A stretch of DNA of 64,000 nucleotides from Pseudomonas salomonii (lineage in GTDB: Bacteria > Pseudomonadota > Gammaproteobacteria > Pseudomonadales > Pseudomonadaceae), in the NCBI RefSeq assembly GCF_900107155.1, contig NZ_FNOX01000010.1, forward strand, positions 248,001 through 312,000. The letters are read 5' to 3'. The translations under genes and the position numbers were made by a program. Below, in pieces: positions 36,169 through 45,090 of the stretch (the stretch's first letter is position 1; each line of letters opens with the position of its first letter). The notes below the pieces were generated by a model. That model made no database searches. It had not been told where the DNA came from and saw only the letters and a list, made by a program, of their open reading frames with translations.

Positions 36169-36960
36169 TCAGGTGAATTCGAACCTATCGGCATCCAGAT
36201 TTGCCGGAAACTTGGTGCGATAAGCCGCCAACTCCGCCGCATTCAGGCACACCTGAAACACCCCGTCCGCCTCCCCCGCACTCAGCAAGGTCTCACCCTG
36301 AAAATCCAGCACCTGGCTGTCTCCGGTGTAGGCAAAGCCTTTGCCATCGGTACCCACCCGATTCACAGCCGCCACGTAACACAGGTTCTCGATAGCCCGC
36401 GCCGGCAGCAGGCGGTTCCAGTGCTGACGCCGCGCGCCCGGCCAGTTCGCGGTGTACAGCAGCAGGTCGGTGTCCTGGGCATCACGGCTCCACACCGGGA
36501 AGCGCAGGTCGTAGCAAATCAACGGGCGAATGCGCCAGCCCTTCAATTCGAACTGCACCTGGCGCTCGCCGGGCGTGTAATGGTCGTGCTCGCCCGCCAT
36601 ACGGAACAGGTGACGCTTGTCGTAGTGCCGCACTTCACCGTCCGGGCGCGCCCACAGCAGGCGGTTCCGGTGGCTGCCGTCGGCCGCCTGGATGATCACG
36701 CTGCCGGTGATCACTGCGTTGTACTTGGCCGCCTGGGCTTGCAGCCAGTGATGAGTCGGGCCATGTTCCGGCTCGGCGAGGGTTTGTGATTCCATCGAGA
36801 AACCGGTGGTGAACATTTCCGGCAGCACAATCAGGTCGGCGCCGTTGGCCTGCTCCAGCAACAGTTCGAAATGTTCGAGGTTGGCCTGACGGTCATGCCA
36901 CACCAGGCTGGTCTGGACCAAGGCAATATTCAGGTCGGGTAATGCAGTCAAATCACGCAT
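36169..36960 (-). CDS. Omega-amidase, nitrilase superfamily (YafV-like)
   Basis: A 263-residue carbon-nitrogen hydrolase. The catalytic triad is visible: Glu in IVLPEMFTTGF, Lys in RHYDKRHLF and Cys in LICYDLRFPVW. The start is ATG 36960 (MRDLTALPDLN), 13 bp inside the upstream aminotransferase gene; the longer open frame beyond it has no family likeness. YafV-type enzymes hydrolyse alpha-ketoglutaramate and alpha-ketosuccinamate. The overlap with a glutamine/methionine aminotransferase suggests a coupled transaminase/omega-amidase route that pulls transamination forward, for example in methionine salvage (inference). Confidence 0.92.
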   Translation of the reverse strand: MRDLTALPDLNIALVQTSLVWHDRQANLEHFELLLEQANGADLIVLPEMFTTGFSMESQTLAEPEHGPTHHWLQAQAAKYNAVITGSVIIQAADGSHRNRLLWARPDGEVRHYDKRHLFRMAGEHDHYTPGERQVQFELKGWRIRPLICYDLRFPVWSRDAQDTDLLLYTANWPGARRQHWNRLLPARAIENLCYVAAVNRVGTDGKGFAYTGDSQVLDFQGETLLSAGEADGVFQVCLNAAELAAYRTKFPANLDADRFEFT

Positions 36961-38096
36961 AGTTTCTCCGCCGCGTGTTGCAGCGTCTCCTCGCGTTTGG
37001 CAAAGCACAGGCGCACCAGGCGCTGGCCTTGGGGCGGGCTCTGATAGAACACCGAGACGGGGATGGTCGCCACGCCGTGTTCGCGGGTCATCCACAGTGA
37101 CATGGCGACGTCATCCAGGTCCGGGCGAATCTGCGAGTAATCCACCAGTTGGAAGTAAGTGCCGGCCACCCGGGTAAAGCTGAAACGCGACGGCGCCAGC
37201 AGGTCGCAGAACAGGTCGCGCTTGGCCTGATAAAAGGCCGGCAATTGCTCGACGTGTTCCGGGTGTTCGGCCATGAAGTCAGCCAAAGCGAACTGCAAAG
37301 GGGTCACGCCGCAAAAGTTGACATATTGATGCACCTTGCGCAGCTCGGCGGTCAGGGCCGGCGGTGCGACCACGTAGCCGGTTTTCCAGCCGGTGACGTG
37401 GTAGGTCTTGCCGAAGGAGCTGACCACGAACGCGCGCTGATACAACTCTTCATGGGCCAGCACGCTGACATGGGGCACGCCATCGAACACCAGGTGTTCG
37501 TAGACCTCATCGCTGATCAGGTAGATATCGCGGTCGCGGATCAGCTCGGCCAACTGGTCCAGCTCGGCCCGGCTGATCAGGGCACCGGTGGGGTTGTGTG
37601 GCGAGTTGAGGATGATCATGCGCGTGCGCGGTGAGAGCGCGGCCTTGATCTTGTCGAAGTCGAGCGCGAAGCCTTGCAGGCTCAATTGCACATGCACGCA
37701 ACGGCCACCGGCCAGCTCGACCGACGGCTCGTAGCTGTCGTAGCTGGGGTCGAACACGATGACTTCATCGCCGTTGCGGATGACCGCCTGGATCGCGCAG
37801 AAGATCGCCTCGGTCGCGCCTGGGGTGATGGTCACTTCGCTGTCGACATCCACTGTGGCGCCATAACTGCGGGCGATCTTGGCCGCCACTTGTTGGCGCA
37901 ACACGGGCAGGCCGGTCATCGGGGCGTATTGGTTATGGCCAAGGGCGATATGCTTGCCCACGGCATCGAGCAACTCTTGAGGGCCATTAAAATCGGGAAA
38001 GCCCTGGGACAGGTTAAGCGCCCCGGTTTCGGCAGCGAGTTGCGACATGGTGGTGAAAATAGTGGTGCCGACATTCGGCAGCTTGCTGGTGATCAT
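36948..38096 (-). CDS. Methionine/glutamine aminotransferase, PLP-dependent (YbdL-like)
   Basis: A 382-residue class I aminotransferase. Recognisable segments: NLSQGFPDFNGPQELLDAV, the substrate and cofactor region NSPHNPTGALI, the PLP lysine in SFGKTYHVTGWKTGY, and the C-terminal RLCFAKREETL. YbdL-type enzymes prefer methionine, histidine or phenylalanine and use keto acids such as 4-methylthio-2-oxobutanoate. It overlaps the omega-amidase gene by 13 bp, so the two are translationally coupled. Substrate preference is inferred from relatives. Confidence 0.92.
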   Translation of the reverse strand: MITSKLPNVGTTIFTTMSQLAAETGALNLSQGFPDFNGPQELLDAVGKHIALGHNQYAPMTGLPVLRQQVAAKIARSYGATVDVDSEVTITPGATEAIFCAIQAVIRNGDEVIVFDPSYDSYEPSVELAGGRCVHVQLSLQGFALDFDKIKAALSPRTRMIILNSPHNPTGALISRAELDQLAELIRDRDIYLISDEVYEHLVFDGVPHVSVLAHEELYQRAFVVSSFGKTYHVTGWKTGYVVAPPALTAELRKVHQYVNFCGVTPLQFALADFMAEHPEHVEQLPAFYQAKRDLFCDLLAPSRFSFTRVAGTYFQLVDYSQIRPDLDDVAMSLWMTREHGVATIPVSVFYQSPPQGQRLVRLCFAKREETLQHAAEKLCVI

Positions 38097-38168
38097 CGGA
38101 GGCCCCTGCAGGTGAGGCCCAAGTTTTAAGCTGCCCCAAGCATCGGGTCAAGGCACAAACCACCGCGC

Positions 38169-38193
38169 ACAAAAAAGGGCTCCAAAGGAGCCC
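38169..38193 (-). terminator. Terminator after der
   Basis: Minus strand: AGGGCTCC, TTT loop, GGAGCCCT then TTTTT. It lies 38 bp past the der stop. Confidence 0.88.
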
Positions 38194-38230
38194 TCTCTTG
38201 CGGCGTGTCGCTCACAACTCAAAGCGGCGC

Positions 38231-39700
38231 TTATTTCTTGTCGCGGCGCTTCTTGTCGGCCTTCTTGTGGTGAGTCATCAAACGACGCTTCTTGTTCACC
38301 TGACGGTCAGTCAGTGTGTTCTTGTTGCCTTCATATGGGTTCTCGCCACCCTTGAACTCGATACGGATCGGCGTACCGACCAGTTTCAAGACACGGCGGT
38401 AGGTGTTTTCCAGGTAACGCACATAGGACTTGGGCACCTTCTCGATCTGGTTACCGTGAATCACGATAATCGGCGGGTTGGCACCGCCCAAGTGGGCGTA
38501 ACGCAGTTTGATCCGGCGGTTGTTGACCATCGGCGGCGCATGCTCGCCAACCGCGTCTTCCAGGATCTGGGTGAGGCGGTTGGTCGGCCAGCGGGTAACC
38601 GCGGACTTGAACGAGTTTTGTACGGACGCGTAGAGGTTGCCCACGCCGGTGCCGTGCAGTGCCGAGATAAAGTGGATATCGGCGAACTCAACGAAGAACA
38701 GCCGACGCTGCAGCTCGATCTTGACGAAATCGCGCTCGCTCGGCGTCATGCCGTCCCACTTGTTGATCGCGATGACCAGGGCACGACCGGCTTCCAGGGC
38801 AAAGCCCAGCAAGTTGAGGTCGTGGTCCACCACGCCTTCGCGGGCGTCCATCACGAAGATCACCACGTTGGCGTCTTTGATCGCCTGCAGGGTTTTGACC
38901 ACCGAGAACTTTTCAACTTCCTCGTGGATCTTGCCGCGCTTGCGCACACCGGCGGTGTCGATCAGCGTGTACTTCTCGTCGTTACGTTCGAACGGGATGT
39001 AGATACTGTCGCGGGTAGTACCCGGCTGGTCATACACGATGACCCGGTCTTCACCGAGCATGCGGTTAACCAGGGTCGACTTGCCGACGTTCGGACGGCC
39101 GATGATGGCGATCTTGATACCGTCTTTTTCGCTTGGGCCAGGAATGCGCTTGGCTTCCTCACCTTCGGCAACGATCTCTTCCTCGCCCTCTTCTTCCTCA
39201 GCGTCATCCTTGGGGAAGTCGCGCAGGGCGATTTCCAGCATCTGGGTGATGCCGCGACCGTGGGCACCCGCGACCGGGATCGCATCGCCCAGGCCCATCG
39301 GGCTGAATTCGGCACGGGCCGCCTCAGGATCGATGTTGTCGATCTTGTTGGCGACCAGATAGGAACGCTTGTTGCGCTTGCGCAGGTGCTCGCCAATCAT
39401 CTGGTCGGCAGCGGTGTAGCCCGCACGGGCGTCCACCAGGAACAACACGACATCGGCTTCTTCGATCGCGAGCAGCGACTGCTCGGCCATCTTTTCGTCC
39501 ATGCCATGCTCGTCACCGGAGATACCACCGGTGTCGACAATAATGTAGGAACGCCCTTGCCACTTTGCCTCACCGTATTGGCGATCACGGGTCAGACCGG
39601 ACAAGTCGCCAACGATGGCGTCACGAGTCCTGGTCAGGCGGTTGAACAAGGTGGACTTGCCGACGTTAGGTCGGCCCACCAGGGCGATTACGGGAACCAT
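38231..39700 (-). CDS. der: Ribosome biogenesis GTPase Der (EngA)
   Basis: A 489-residue protein with two tandem GTPase domains, each with a GRPNVGKST P-loop (residues about 8-16 and 200-208), the DTGGISGDE and DTAGVRKRGK switch II segments, and NKID/NKWD G4 motifs. The C-terminal KH-like domain ends in a lysine/arginine-rich tail (KKADKKRRDKK). It is needed for 50S subunit maturation. ATG 39700 is preferred over the in-frame ATG four codons upstream because GGAG sits 6 bases ahead. Confidence 0.97.
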   Translation of the reverse strand: MVPVIALVGRPNVGKSTLFNRLTRTRDAIVGDLSGLTRDRQYGEAKWQGRSYIIVDTGGISGDEHGMDEKMAEQSLLAIEEADVVLFLVDARAGYTAADQMIGEHLRKRNKRSYLVANKIDNIDPEAARAEFSPMGLGDAIPVAGAHGRGITQMLEIALRDFPKDDAEEEEGEEEIVAEGEEAKRIPGPSEKDGIKIAIIGRPNVGKSTLVNRMLGEDRVIVYDQPGTTRDSIYIPFERNDEKYTLIDTAGVRKRGKIHEEVEKFSVVKTLQAIKDANVVIFVMDAREGVVDHDLNLLGFALEAGRALVIAINKWDGMTPSERDFVKIELQRRLFFVEFADIHFISALHGTGVGNLYASVQNSFKSAVTRWPTNRLTQILEDAVGEHAPPMVNNRRIKLRYAHLGGANPPIIVIHGNQIEKVPKSYVRYLENTYRRVLKLVGTPIRIEFKGGENPYEGNKNTLTDRQVNKKRRLMTHHKKADKKRRDKK

Positions 39701-39732
39701 GCGGCTCTCCACTTCGTTATTTCAGAAAATAC

Positions 39733-39757
39733 AAAAGCCGCTGCAAGGCAGCGGCTG
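39733..39757 (-). terminator. Terminator-like hairpin between bamB and der
   Basis: Minus strand: AGCCGCTGC, CTT, GCAGCGGCT followed by TTTGTATTTT. A second, stronger hairpin CCCCGC/GCGGGG lies at about 39790-39805. They may cause partial termination, so der may be expressed less than, or separately from, bamB. Confidence 0.6.
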
Positions 39758-39835
39758 GTGCTCGGGGCAGCATAGTCAAATGCCGCATGCCCCGCCGAAG
39801 CGGGGCCGCCTGGGTTTTACCCCAAGCATAGTTGC

Positions 39836-40987
39836 TTACTTGATGGTCAGGGCTTCCAGCTTGCCGCTGTTGCCAAACACGTAAAGCATGTTACCCACAA
39901 CCAGCGGACGCGCACGCAGACCATCGCTGTCGATACGCTCGCGGCCGACAAAACGACCGTCTACCTGGCTCAGCAGGTGCAGGTAACCTTCGAAGTCACC
40001 TACCGCTACGTAGCTGGAGAACACTTCCGGTGCCGACAACTGACGGCGAGCCAGGGAGTCGTTGCTCCACAGTGCAGTAGTGGAGCGCTCGTCGACACTT
40101 TCAACGGTGCCGGAAGCAAGGCTTACGTAGACGCTGCCAAACCCTTGGGCGACACCGGCGTAGCTGGAAGCATCACGCTGCCAGTTGATGCGGCCGCTTT
40201 GCAGGTCCAGCGCCGCAACGCGGCCCTGGTAGGTGGCCACGTAAATGGTTTCACCCGACAGCAGCAGGCCACCGTCGATGTCCACTACGCGGTCCAGTTC
40301 GGAGCGACCTTGCGGGATAGCCACACGGGTTTCCCAGGCCGGCACGCCGTTCTGGGTGTCCAGGGCGACCACTTTACCGGTCGACAGGCCAGCAACGGCC
40401 AGGTTGTTGGTCACAATCGGACCACTGGTACCGCGCAGGGTCAACACCGCCGGGGTGCTGTCGTACAACCAGCGCTGGTTGCCGGTGGCGGCATCCAGAC
40501 CGATTACACGGTCATCCTGGGTCTGCACCACGACCACGTCGCCGTTGGTAGCCGGCGCTGCGAGCACTTCACTGGTCACGCGAGCGCGCCATTTCTCTTC
40601 ACCCGTTGCCGAGTCCAGAGCCACCACGTCGCCTTTGAGCGTACCGATCAGCACCATGCCGTAGCCGACACCCACACCACCGGAAACCGGCAGTTCGAGG
40701 TCTTTCTTCCACTTCACGTCGCCATTCATGCGATCCATGGCCATGACAACGCCCGTGGAGTCAGTGGCCACGATGTTGTCGCCGTCGATCGACGGCTGCA
40801 ACAGGTTGTACAGGTCGCCCTGGCCATCACCGACGGAGCGGCTCCACTGTTTTTGCAGGACCACTTCTTCCTTGAAGCTGGTCAGCTCGGCAGGAGGCAG
40901 TTCTTTTTTACTGTTGCTGCTGCAACCCGCGGCCAGAACGGCCAGAGCCAGCAATGCTGCATGTTTCCAACGGATCACGTCACGCAT
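39836..40987 (-). CDS. bamB: Outer membrane assembly lipoprotein BamB
   Basis: A 383-residue lipoprotein of the BAM complex. The lipobox LAAGC with acceptor Cys22 follows the signal segment RWKHAALLALAVLAAGC. An eight-bladed PQQ-type propeller follows (VVAMDRMNGDVKWKKDL, VVALDSATGEEKWRARV, VIGLDAATGNQRW and similar blades). The start ATG 40987 overlaps the end of yfgM by 8 bp; the longer open frame upstream is antisense-type noise. BamB helps BamA fold beta-barrel proteins at the inner face of the outer membrane. Confidence 0.96.
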   Translation of the reverse strand: MRDVIRWKHAALLALAVLAAGCSSNSKKELPPAELTSFKEEVVLQKQWSRSVGDGQGDLYNLLQPSIDGDNIVATDSTGVVMAMDRMNGDVKWKKDLELPVSGGVGVGYGMVLIGTLKGDVVALDSATGEEKWRARVTSEVLAAPATNGDVVVVQTQDDRVIGLDAATGNQRWLYDSTPAVLTLRGTSGPIVTNNLAVAGLSTGKVVALDTQNGVPAWETRVAIPQGRSELDRVVDIDGGLLLSGETIYVATYQGRVAALDLQSGRINWQRDASSYAGVAQGFGSVYVSLASGTVESVDERSTTALWSNDSLARRQLSAPEVFSSYVAVGDFEGYLHLLSQVDGRFVGRERIDSDGLRARPLVVGNMLYVFGNSGKLEALTIK

Positions 40988-41621
40988 CCCCTTTGGCCAA
41001 GTCGTCCAGCTTGATTTGTAAGCCACCGACCGCCGCTTCATCAGACAGCGCCGCCTTGGCTTTTTGGTACGCAGCATGGGCTTCGTCGGTACGACCCAAT
41101 TGGACCAACAGGTCGCCCTTGAGCTCTTCACGAGTGGCCACAAATGCCTTGTCAGCATCGCCGTCGAGCAGTTTGAGTGCTTCGTCGGCCTTGTTCTGTG
41201 CCGCCAATACCTGAGCCAGGCGCTGACGTGCGATTTCACCCAGGGTCGGGTTGGTCGGCTTGTCGGCGATAGCCTTCAGCTCAGTGGCTGCGTCATCCAG
41301 CTTGCCGGTGTCGACCGCGACTTTCGCGACGAACAGGCTGCCGTACTGGGCGTAGGTGCTACCGCCAAATTCGTTTTTCAGCTTGCCGGCCAGGTCCGCC
41401 ACTTGAGCTGGATCAGGCTTGCCGTCCGGCGTCAGTGTGGTTTCCAGCAATTGCTGATAGAGGACCGAGGCGCCTTGAGACTGGTTGGCCTGATATTTGT
41501 GCCAGGCTTGCCAGCCGAACACCACCACTAAAGCCAGCAGACCGCCAGTAACCAGGGGCTTGCCGTTACGCTGCCACCAGTCCTTGAACTCGGCCATTTG
41601 CTCATCATCAGTACTCGACAC
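40980..41621 (-). CDS. yfgM: YfgM/AncA-type TPR protein of the Sec translocon
   Basis: A 213-residue single-span membrane protein: cytoplasmic N-terminus (FKDWWQRNGKPLV), one transmembrane helix (about 20-40; TGGLLALVVVFGWQAW), then periplasmic TPR-like repeats (AQYGSLFVAKVAVDTGKLDDA, PTLGEIARQRLAQVL). It is linked to SecYEG and periplasmic chaperones. The gene order hisS-yfgM-bamB-der is conserved in gammaproteobacteria. Confidence 0.93.
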   Translation of the reverse strand: MSSTDDEQMAEFKDWWQRNGKPLVTGGLLALVVVFGWQAWHKYQANQSQGASVLYQQLLETTLTPDGKPDPAQVADLAGKLKNEFGGSTYAQYGSLFVAKVAVDTGKLDDAATELKAIADKPTNPTLGEIARQRLAQVLAAQNKADEALKLLDGDADKAFVATREELKGDLLVQLGRTDEAHAAYQKAKAALSDEAAVGGLQIKLDDLAKGDA

Positions 41622-41662
41622 CCCAATACTCCTTAATCGCTAAATTCGGCTGTTCGACAGCT

Positions 41663-42952
41663 TCAACCCTGCACGACGCAGGTGGCCAAGTGCGCGGCGA
41701 GCGCATCAAAGGCAATGTTCTGTTGCTCGCCCTGGCCACGCAGGGGTTTGAAACCTATCACTTGCTGGGCCAATTCGTCATCGCCGAGGATCAGCGCATA
41801 CAGCGCGCCGCTCTTGTCGGCCTTCTTGAACTGGCTCTTGAAGCTGCCGGCGCCGGCATTGATCTGCAGGCGCAGGTTCGGCAGTTGGTCGCGCACTTTT
41901 TCGCTCAGGGCCAGGGCTGCCAGTTCGGCGGCCTCGCCAAAGGCGCAAAGGTACACGTCCACCTGACGGGAGATTTCTTCCGGAATTTGCTCCAGGGTTT
42001 CCAGCAGCAGGATCAGCCGCTCGATGCCCATGGCGAAACCTACGCCCGTGGTCGGCTTGCCGCCCATTTGCTCAACCAGGCCGTCGTAGCGACCACCGGC
42101 ACACACGGTGCCCTGGGCGCCGAGTTTGTCGGTGACCCACTCGAACACGGTCTTGCTGTAGTAGTCGAGACCACGCACCAGCTTGGGGTTGATCACGTAA
42201 GGAATACCGGCCGCATCCAGGCGAGCCTTGAGCCCCTCGAAATGCGTGCGGGATTCGTCGTCCAGGTAGTCGGCCATTTTCGGCGCGTCGACCAGTACGG
42301 CCTGGGTGTCGGCGTTTTTGGTATCGAGAACGCGCAGCGGGTTGGTTTTCAGACGACGTTGGCTGTCTTCGTCCAGCTTGTCCAGGTGGGCGGACAGGTA
42401 CTCGACCAGGGCTTCGCGATAGCGGCCCCGGGACTCACTGGTGCCCAGGCTGTTGAGTTCAAGCTTGACCGCATCGCGGATGCCCAGTTGGCCCCACAGG
42501 CGCCAGGTCAATACGATCAGCTCGGCATCGATGTCCGGACCGTCCAGGTTGAAGACTTCGCAACCGATCTGGTGGAACTGGCGATAGCGGCCTTTCTGTG
42601 GGCGCTCGTGGCGGAACATCGGGCCGATGTACCAGAGCTTCTGGGTCTGGCCACCACCGGTGATGCCATGCTCCAGTACCGCGCGCACGCACGCAGCGGT
42701 GCCTTCCGGACGCAGGGTCAGGGAGTCGCCGTTGCGATCTTCAAAGGTGTACATCTCTTTTTCGACGATGTCGGTTACTTCACCGATGGAGCGCTTGAAC
42801 AGCTCGGTGAACTCGACGATCGGCATGCGGATCTGCTTGTAACCGTAGTTATCCAGCAGGCGCGCGACCGTGCTCTCGAAGTAGCGCCACAGCGGCGTCT
42901 GCTCCGGCAGGATGTCGTTCATGCCACGAATGGCTTGCAGAGACTTGCTCAC
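41663..42952 (-). CDS. hisS: Histidyl-tRNA synthetase
   Basis: A 429-residue class II synthetase. Motif 1 (QIRMPIVEFTELFKRSIGE), motif 2 (FRHERPQKGRYRQFHQIGCE), the histidine signature LVRGLDYYSKTVFE, and motif 3 (GFAMGIERLILLLE) are all present. The C-terminal anticodon-binding domain runs from about 330 to the end. Length is normal for bacteria. Confidence 0.98.
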   Translation of the reverse strand: MSKSLQAIRGMNDILPEQTPLWRYFESTVARLLDNYGYKQIRMPIVEFTELFKRSIGEVTDIVEKEMYTFEDRNGDSLTLRPEGTAACVRAVLEHGITGGGQTQKLWYIGPMFRHERPQKGRYRQFHQIGCEVFNLDGPDIDAELIVLTWRLWGQLGIRDAVKLELNSLGTSESRGRYREALVEYLSAHLDKLDEDSQRRLKTNPLRVLDTKNADTQAVLVDAPKMADYLDDESRTHFEGLKARLDAAGIPYVINPKLVRGLDYYSKTVFEWVTDKLGAQGTVCAGGRYDGLVEQMGGKPTTGVGFAMGIERLILLLETLEQIPEEISRQVDVYLCAFGEAAELAALALSEKVRDQLPNLRLQINAGAGSFKSQFKKADKSGALYALILGDDELAQQVIGFKPLRGQGEQQNIAFDALAAHLATCVVQG

Positions 42953-42973
42953 ATCTAATCCTTAAATTCGTTC

Positions 42974-44083
42974 TTAGCCGCGCGCGATCAGCGCTGCGTC
43001 AGCCGCAACCTTTTCAGCTGCTTTCTCGCGGATCAGCTTTTCCAGATGATCCACGAGATTCTCATTCGTCAGTTTCTGCGACGGCTTGCCGTCGATGTAA
43101 ATCAGGTTCGGTGTACCGCCAGTCAGGCCCACATGGGCTTCCTTGGCTTCACCCGGCCCATTGACCACACACCCGATCACCGCCACATCCAGCGGCACCA
43201 GCAGGTCTTCGAGGCGCAACTCCAGGTCGTTCATGGTTTTCACCACGTCGAAGTTCTGCCGCGAGCAGCTCGGGCAGGCAATGAAGTTGATGCCACGGGA
43301 ACGCAACCGCAGGGATTTGAGAATGTCGTAGCCGACTTTCACTTCCTCTACGGGGTCTGCCGCCAGGGAGATGCGGATAGTATCGCCAATCCCTTCGGCG
43401 AGCAGCATACCGAGACCCACCGCAGATTTCACTGTGCCTGAGCGTAAACCGCCCGCTTCAGTGATACCCAGGTGCAGCGGCTGCACGATTTCCTTGGCCA
43501 GGAGGCGGTAGGCTTCTACCGCCATGAACACGTCGGAGGCCTTTACGCTGACCTTGAAGTCCTGGAAATTCAGGCGTTCAAGGTGTTCAACGTGGCGCAA
43601 TGCCGACTCAACCAGCGCGGCCGGGGTCGGTTCTCCGTACTTTTTCTGCAGGTCTTTTTCCAGGGAACCGGCGTTGACGCCGATGCGGATGGGAATGCCG
43701 CGATCACGTGCCGCATCAACCACCGCGCGCACACGGTCTTCGCGACCGATATTGCCCGGGTTGATGCGCAGGCAGTCCACACCCAGCTCGGCCACACGCA
43801 GCGCGATCTTGTAGTCGAAGTGAATGTCGGCGACCAGCGGTACCTTGACCAGTTGCTTGATGCGGCCAAAGGCTTCGGCAGCGTCCATGTCCGGCACGGA
43901 AACCCGCACGATGTCTACACCGGCGGCTTCCAGACGGTTGATCTGGGCGACAGTTGCGGCCACATCATTGGTGTCGCTGTTGGTCATGCTCTGCACTGCG
44001 ATAGGGGCATCGCCACCTACCGGCACCGAGCCGACCCAGATCTTGCGCGATACGCGACGTTTGATTGGAGATTCGCCGTGCAT
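42974..44083 (-). CDS. ispG: 4-hydroxy-3-methylbut-2-en-1-yl diphosphate synthase (flavodoxin)
   Basis: A 369-residue [4Fe-4S] enzyme of the MEP isoprenoid pathway. Visible: VGSVPVGGDAPIAVQSMTNSDT at the start, the barrel segment RINPGNIG, the cluster motif CPSCSRQNFDV, and the C-terminal VNGPGEAKEAHVGLTGG with the third cluster Cys just before it. It lies 2 bp after rodZ, a linkage seen in many gammaproteobacteria. Confidence 0.98.
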   Translation of the reverse strand: MHGESPIKRRVSRKIWVGSVPVGGDAPIAVQSMTNSDTNDVAATVAQINRLEAAGVDIVRVSVPDMDAAEAFGRIKQLVKVPLVADIHFDYKIALRVAELGVDCLRINPGNIGREDRVRAVVDAARDRGIPIRIGVNAGSLEKDLQKKYGEPTPAALVESALRHVEHLERLNFQDFKVSVKASDVFMAVEAYRLLAKEIVQPLHLGITEAGGLRSGTVKSAVGLGMLLAEGIGDTIRISLAADPVEEVKVGYDILKSLRLRSRGINFIACPSCSRQNFDVVKTMNDLELRLEDLLVPLDVAVIGCVVNGPGEAKEAHVGLTGGTPNLIYIDGKPSQKLTNENLVDHLEKLIREKAAEKVAADAALIARG

Positions 44084-44085
44084 GA

Positions 44086-45090
44086 CTATTGTCCCAACTT
44101 GAGGCGAGCGGTCTCGCCACTGGTGAACGGCGCCACGTCCACAGGCTGGCCGTTGTAGGCCACTTGGGCGCCACGGGCAAAGCCCAGACGCAGCGTCAAA
44201 GGAGGCTTGCCGCCTTGGTCAAGTGTATCTCCCTTACGCTTCAGACCGCTAAACAGCACTTTGCCATTGCCATCGGTAACTTGCGTCCAGCAGTCAGCGA
44301 TGAAGGTAATCTGGATATGCCCGTCACCGGCGATCAACGCCGGGGTGGTGGGAGGCGAAATCGCAGCCGGGGCCGGGGCCACTGGTGCGCTGGTCGCTGG
44401 GGCCTGCGTCGGAGCAGCCGGAGCAGCTGGCGTATGCGCTTGGGCAACCGGGGCAGCCGGTACGGTTGGAGCCGGCACAGCAGCGGTGGCTGCAGGTGCA
44501 GTGCCCGCTTCCGGAGTCGGTTGCTCGGTGGTAGCCGGCACTTGCGAGGCGGCCTGCCCTTGGGCAACCGCCTGGTCTTCCGGCTCATCGAGCGGGTGAA
44601 TCTGGGTGGTGCCGTCGGCGCTTTCGACTTCGACGTGCTCCATGGCGTTGCTGGTCAGGTCCTTGGTGCGCTGGGAGGCCTGGTCTTGCCACCACACGAA
44701 ACCGCCACCGACCACGGCAATCAGCAGCAACAGGCTGACAATCCGCAAAATCGTGTGGGAAACCCGTACCGGCTCTTCGATGCGGCCCAGACCATGCACG
44801 TTGCTGCCCTGGGAGTCGGTACCGGTGAACTGGTCGAATTCCTGGACCAATACAGTCTGGTCGATGCCCAGCAATTTGGCGTAGGCGCGGATATAGCCGC
44901 GGGCGAAGGTATGCCCAGGCAGCTTGTCGAACGCGCCGGCTTCCAGGTTGCCCAGGGACGTGGCGGTCAAATTGAGCTTGAGGGCCACTTCTGCCAGCGA
45001 CCAACCATTGCTTTCGCGGGCCTGACGCAAGGTCTCGCCTGGGTTTACGCGATTAGCTGCTACAACTTCCGGGTGCGCCGCTTTCATCAT
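44086..45090 (-). CDS. rodZ: Cell-shape protein RodZ
   Basis: A 334-residue bitopic membrane protein. The cytoplasmic Xre-like helix-turn-helix (about 17-85; GETLRQARESNGWSLAEVALKLNLT) binds MreB in known homologues. One transmembrane helix follows (about 110-132; ILRIVSLLLLIAVVGGGFVWW). The periplasmic part has a long Ala/Pro-rich linker (about 180-255) and a C-terminal DUF4115 beta domain (IQITFIADCWTQVTDGNGKVL). It starts inside the pilF stop (ATGA overlap). Confidence 0.95.
   Translation of the reverse strand: MMKAAHPEVVAANRVNPGETLRQARESNGWSLAEVALKLNLTATSLGNLEAGAFDKLPGHTFARGYIRAYAKLLGIDQTVLVQEFDQFTGTDSQGSNVHGLGRIEEPVRVSHTILRIVSLLLLIAVVGGGFVWWQDQASQRTKDLTSNAMEHVEVESADGTTQIHPLDEPEDQAVAQGQAASQVPATTEQPTPEAGTAPAATAAVPAPTVPAAPVAQAHTPAAPAAPTQAPATSAPVAPAPAAISPPTTPALIAGDGHIQITFIADCWTQVTDGNGKVLFSGLKRKGDTLDQGGKPPLTLRLGFARGAQVAYNGQPVDVAPFTSGETARLKLGQ

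Noticed and set aside
36961..37095. 45-codon N-terminal extension of the omega-amidase
   Set aside because: Lies wholly within the aminotransferase gene and reads as Arg/Pro-rich noise.
38198..39775. Plus-strand frame of 525 codons
   Set aside because: Antisense shadow of der.
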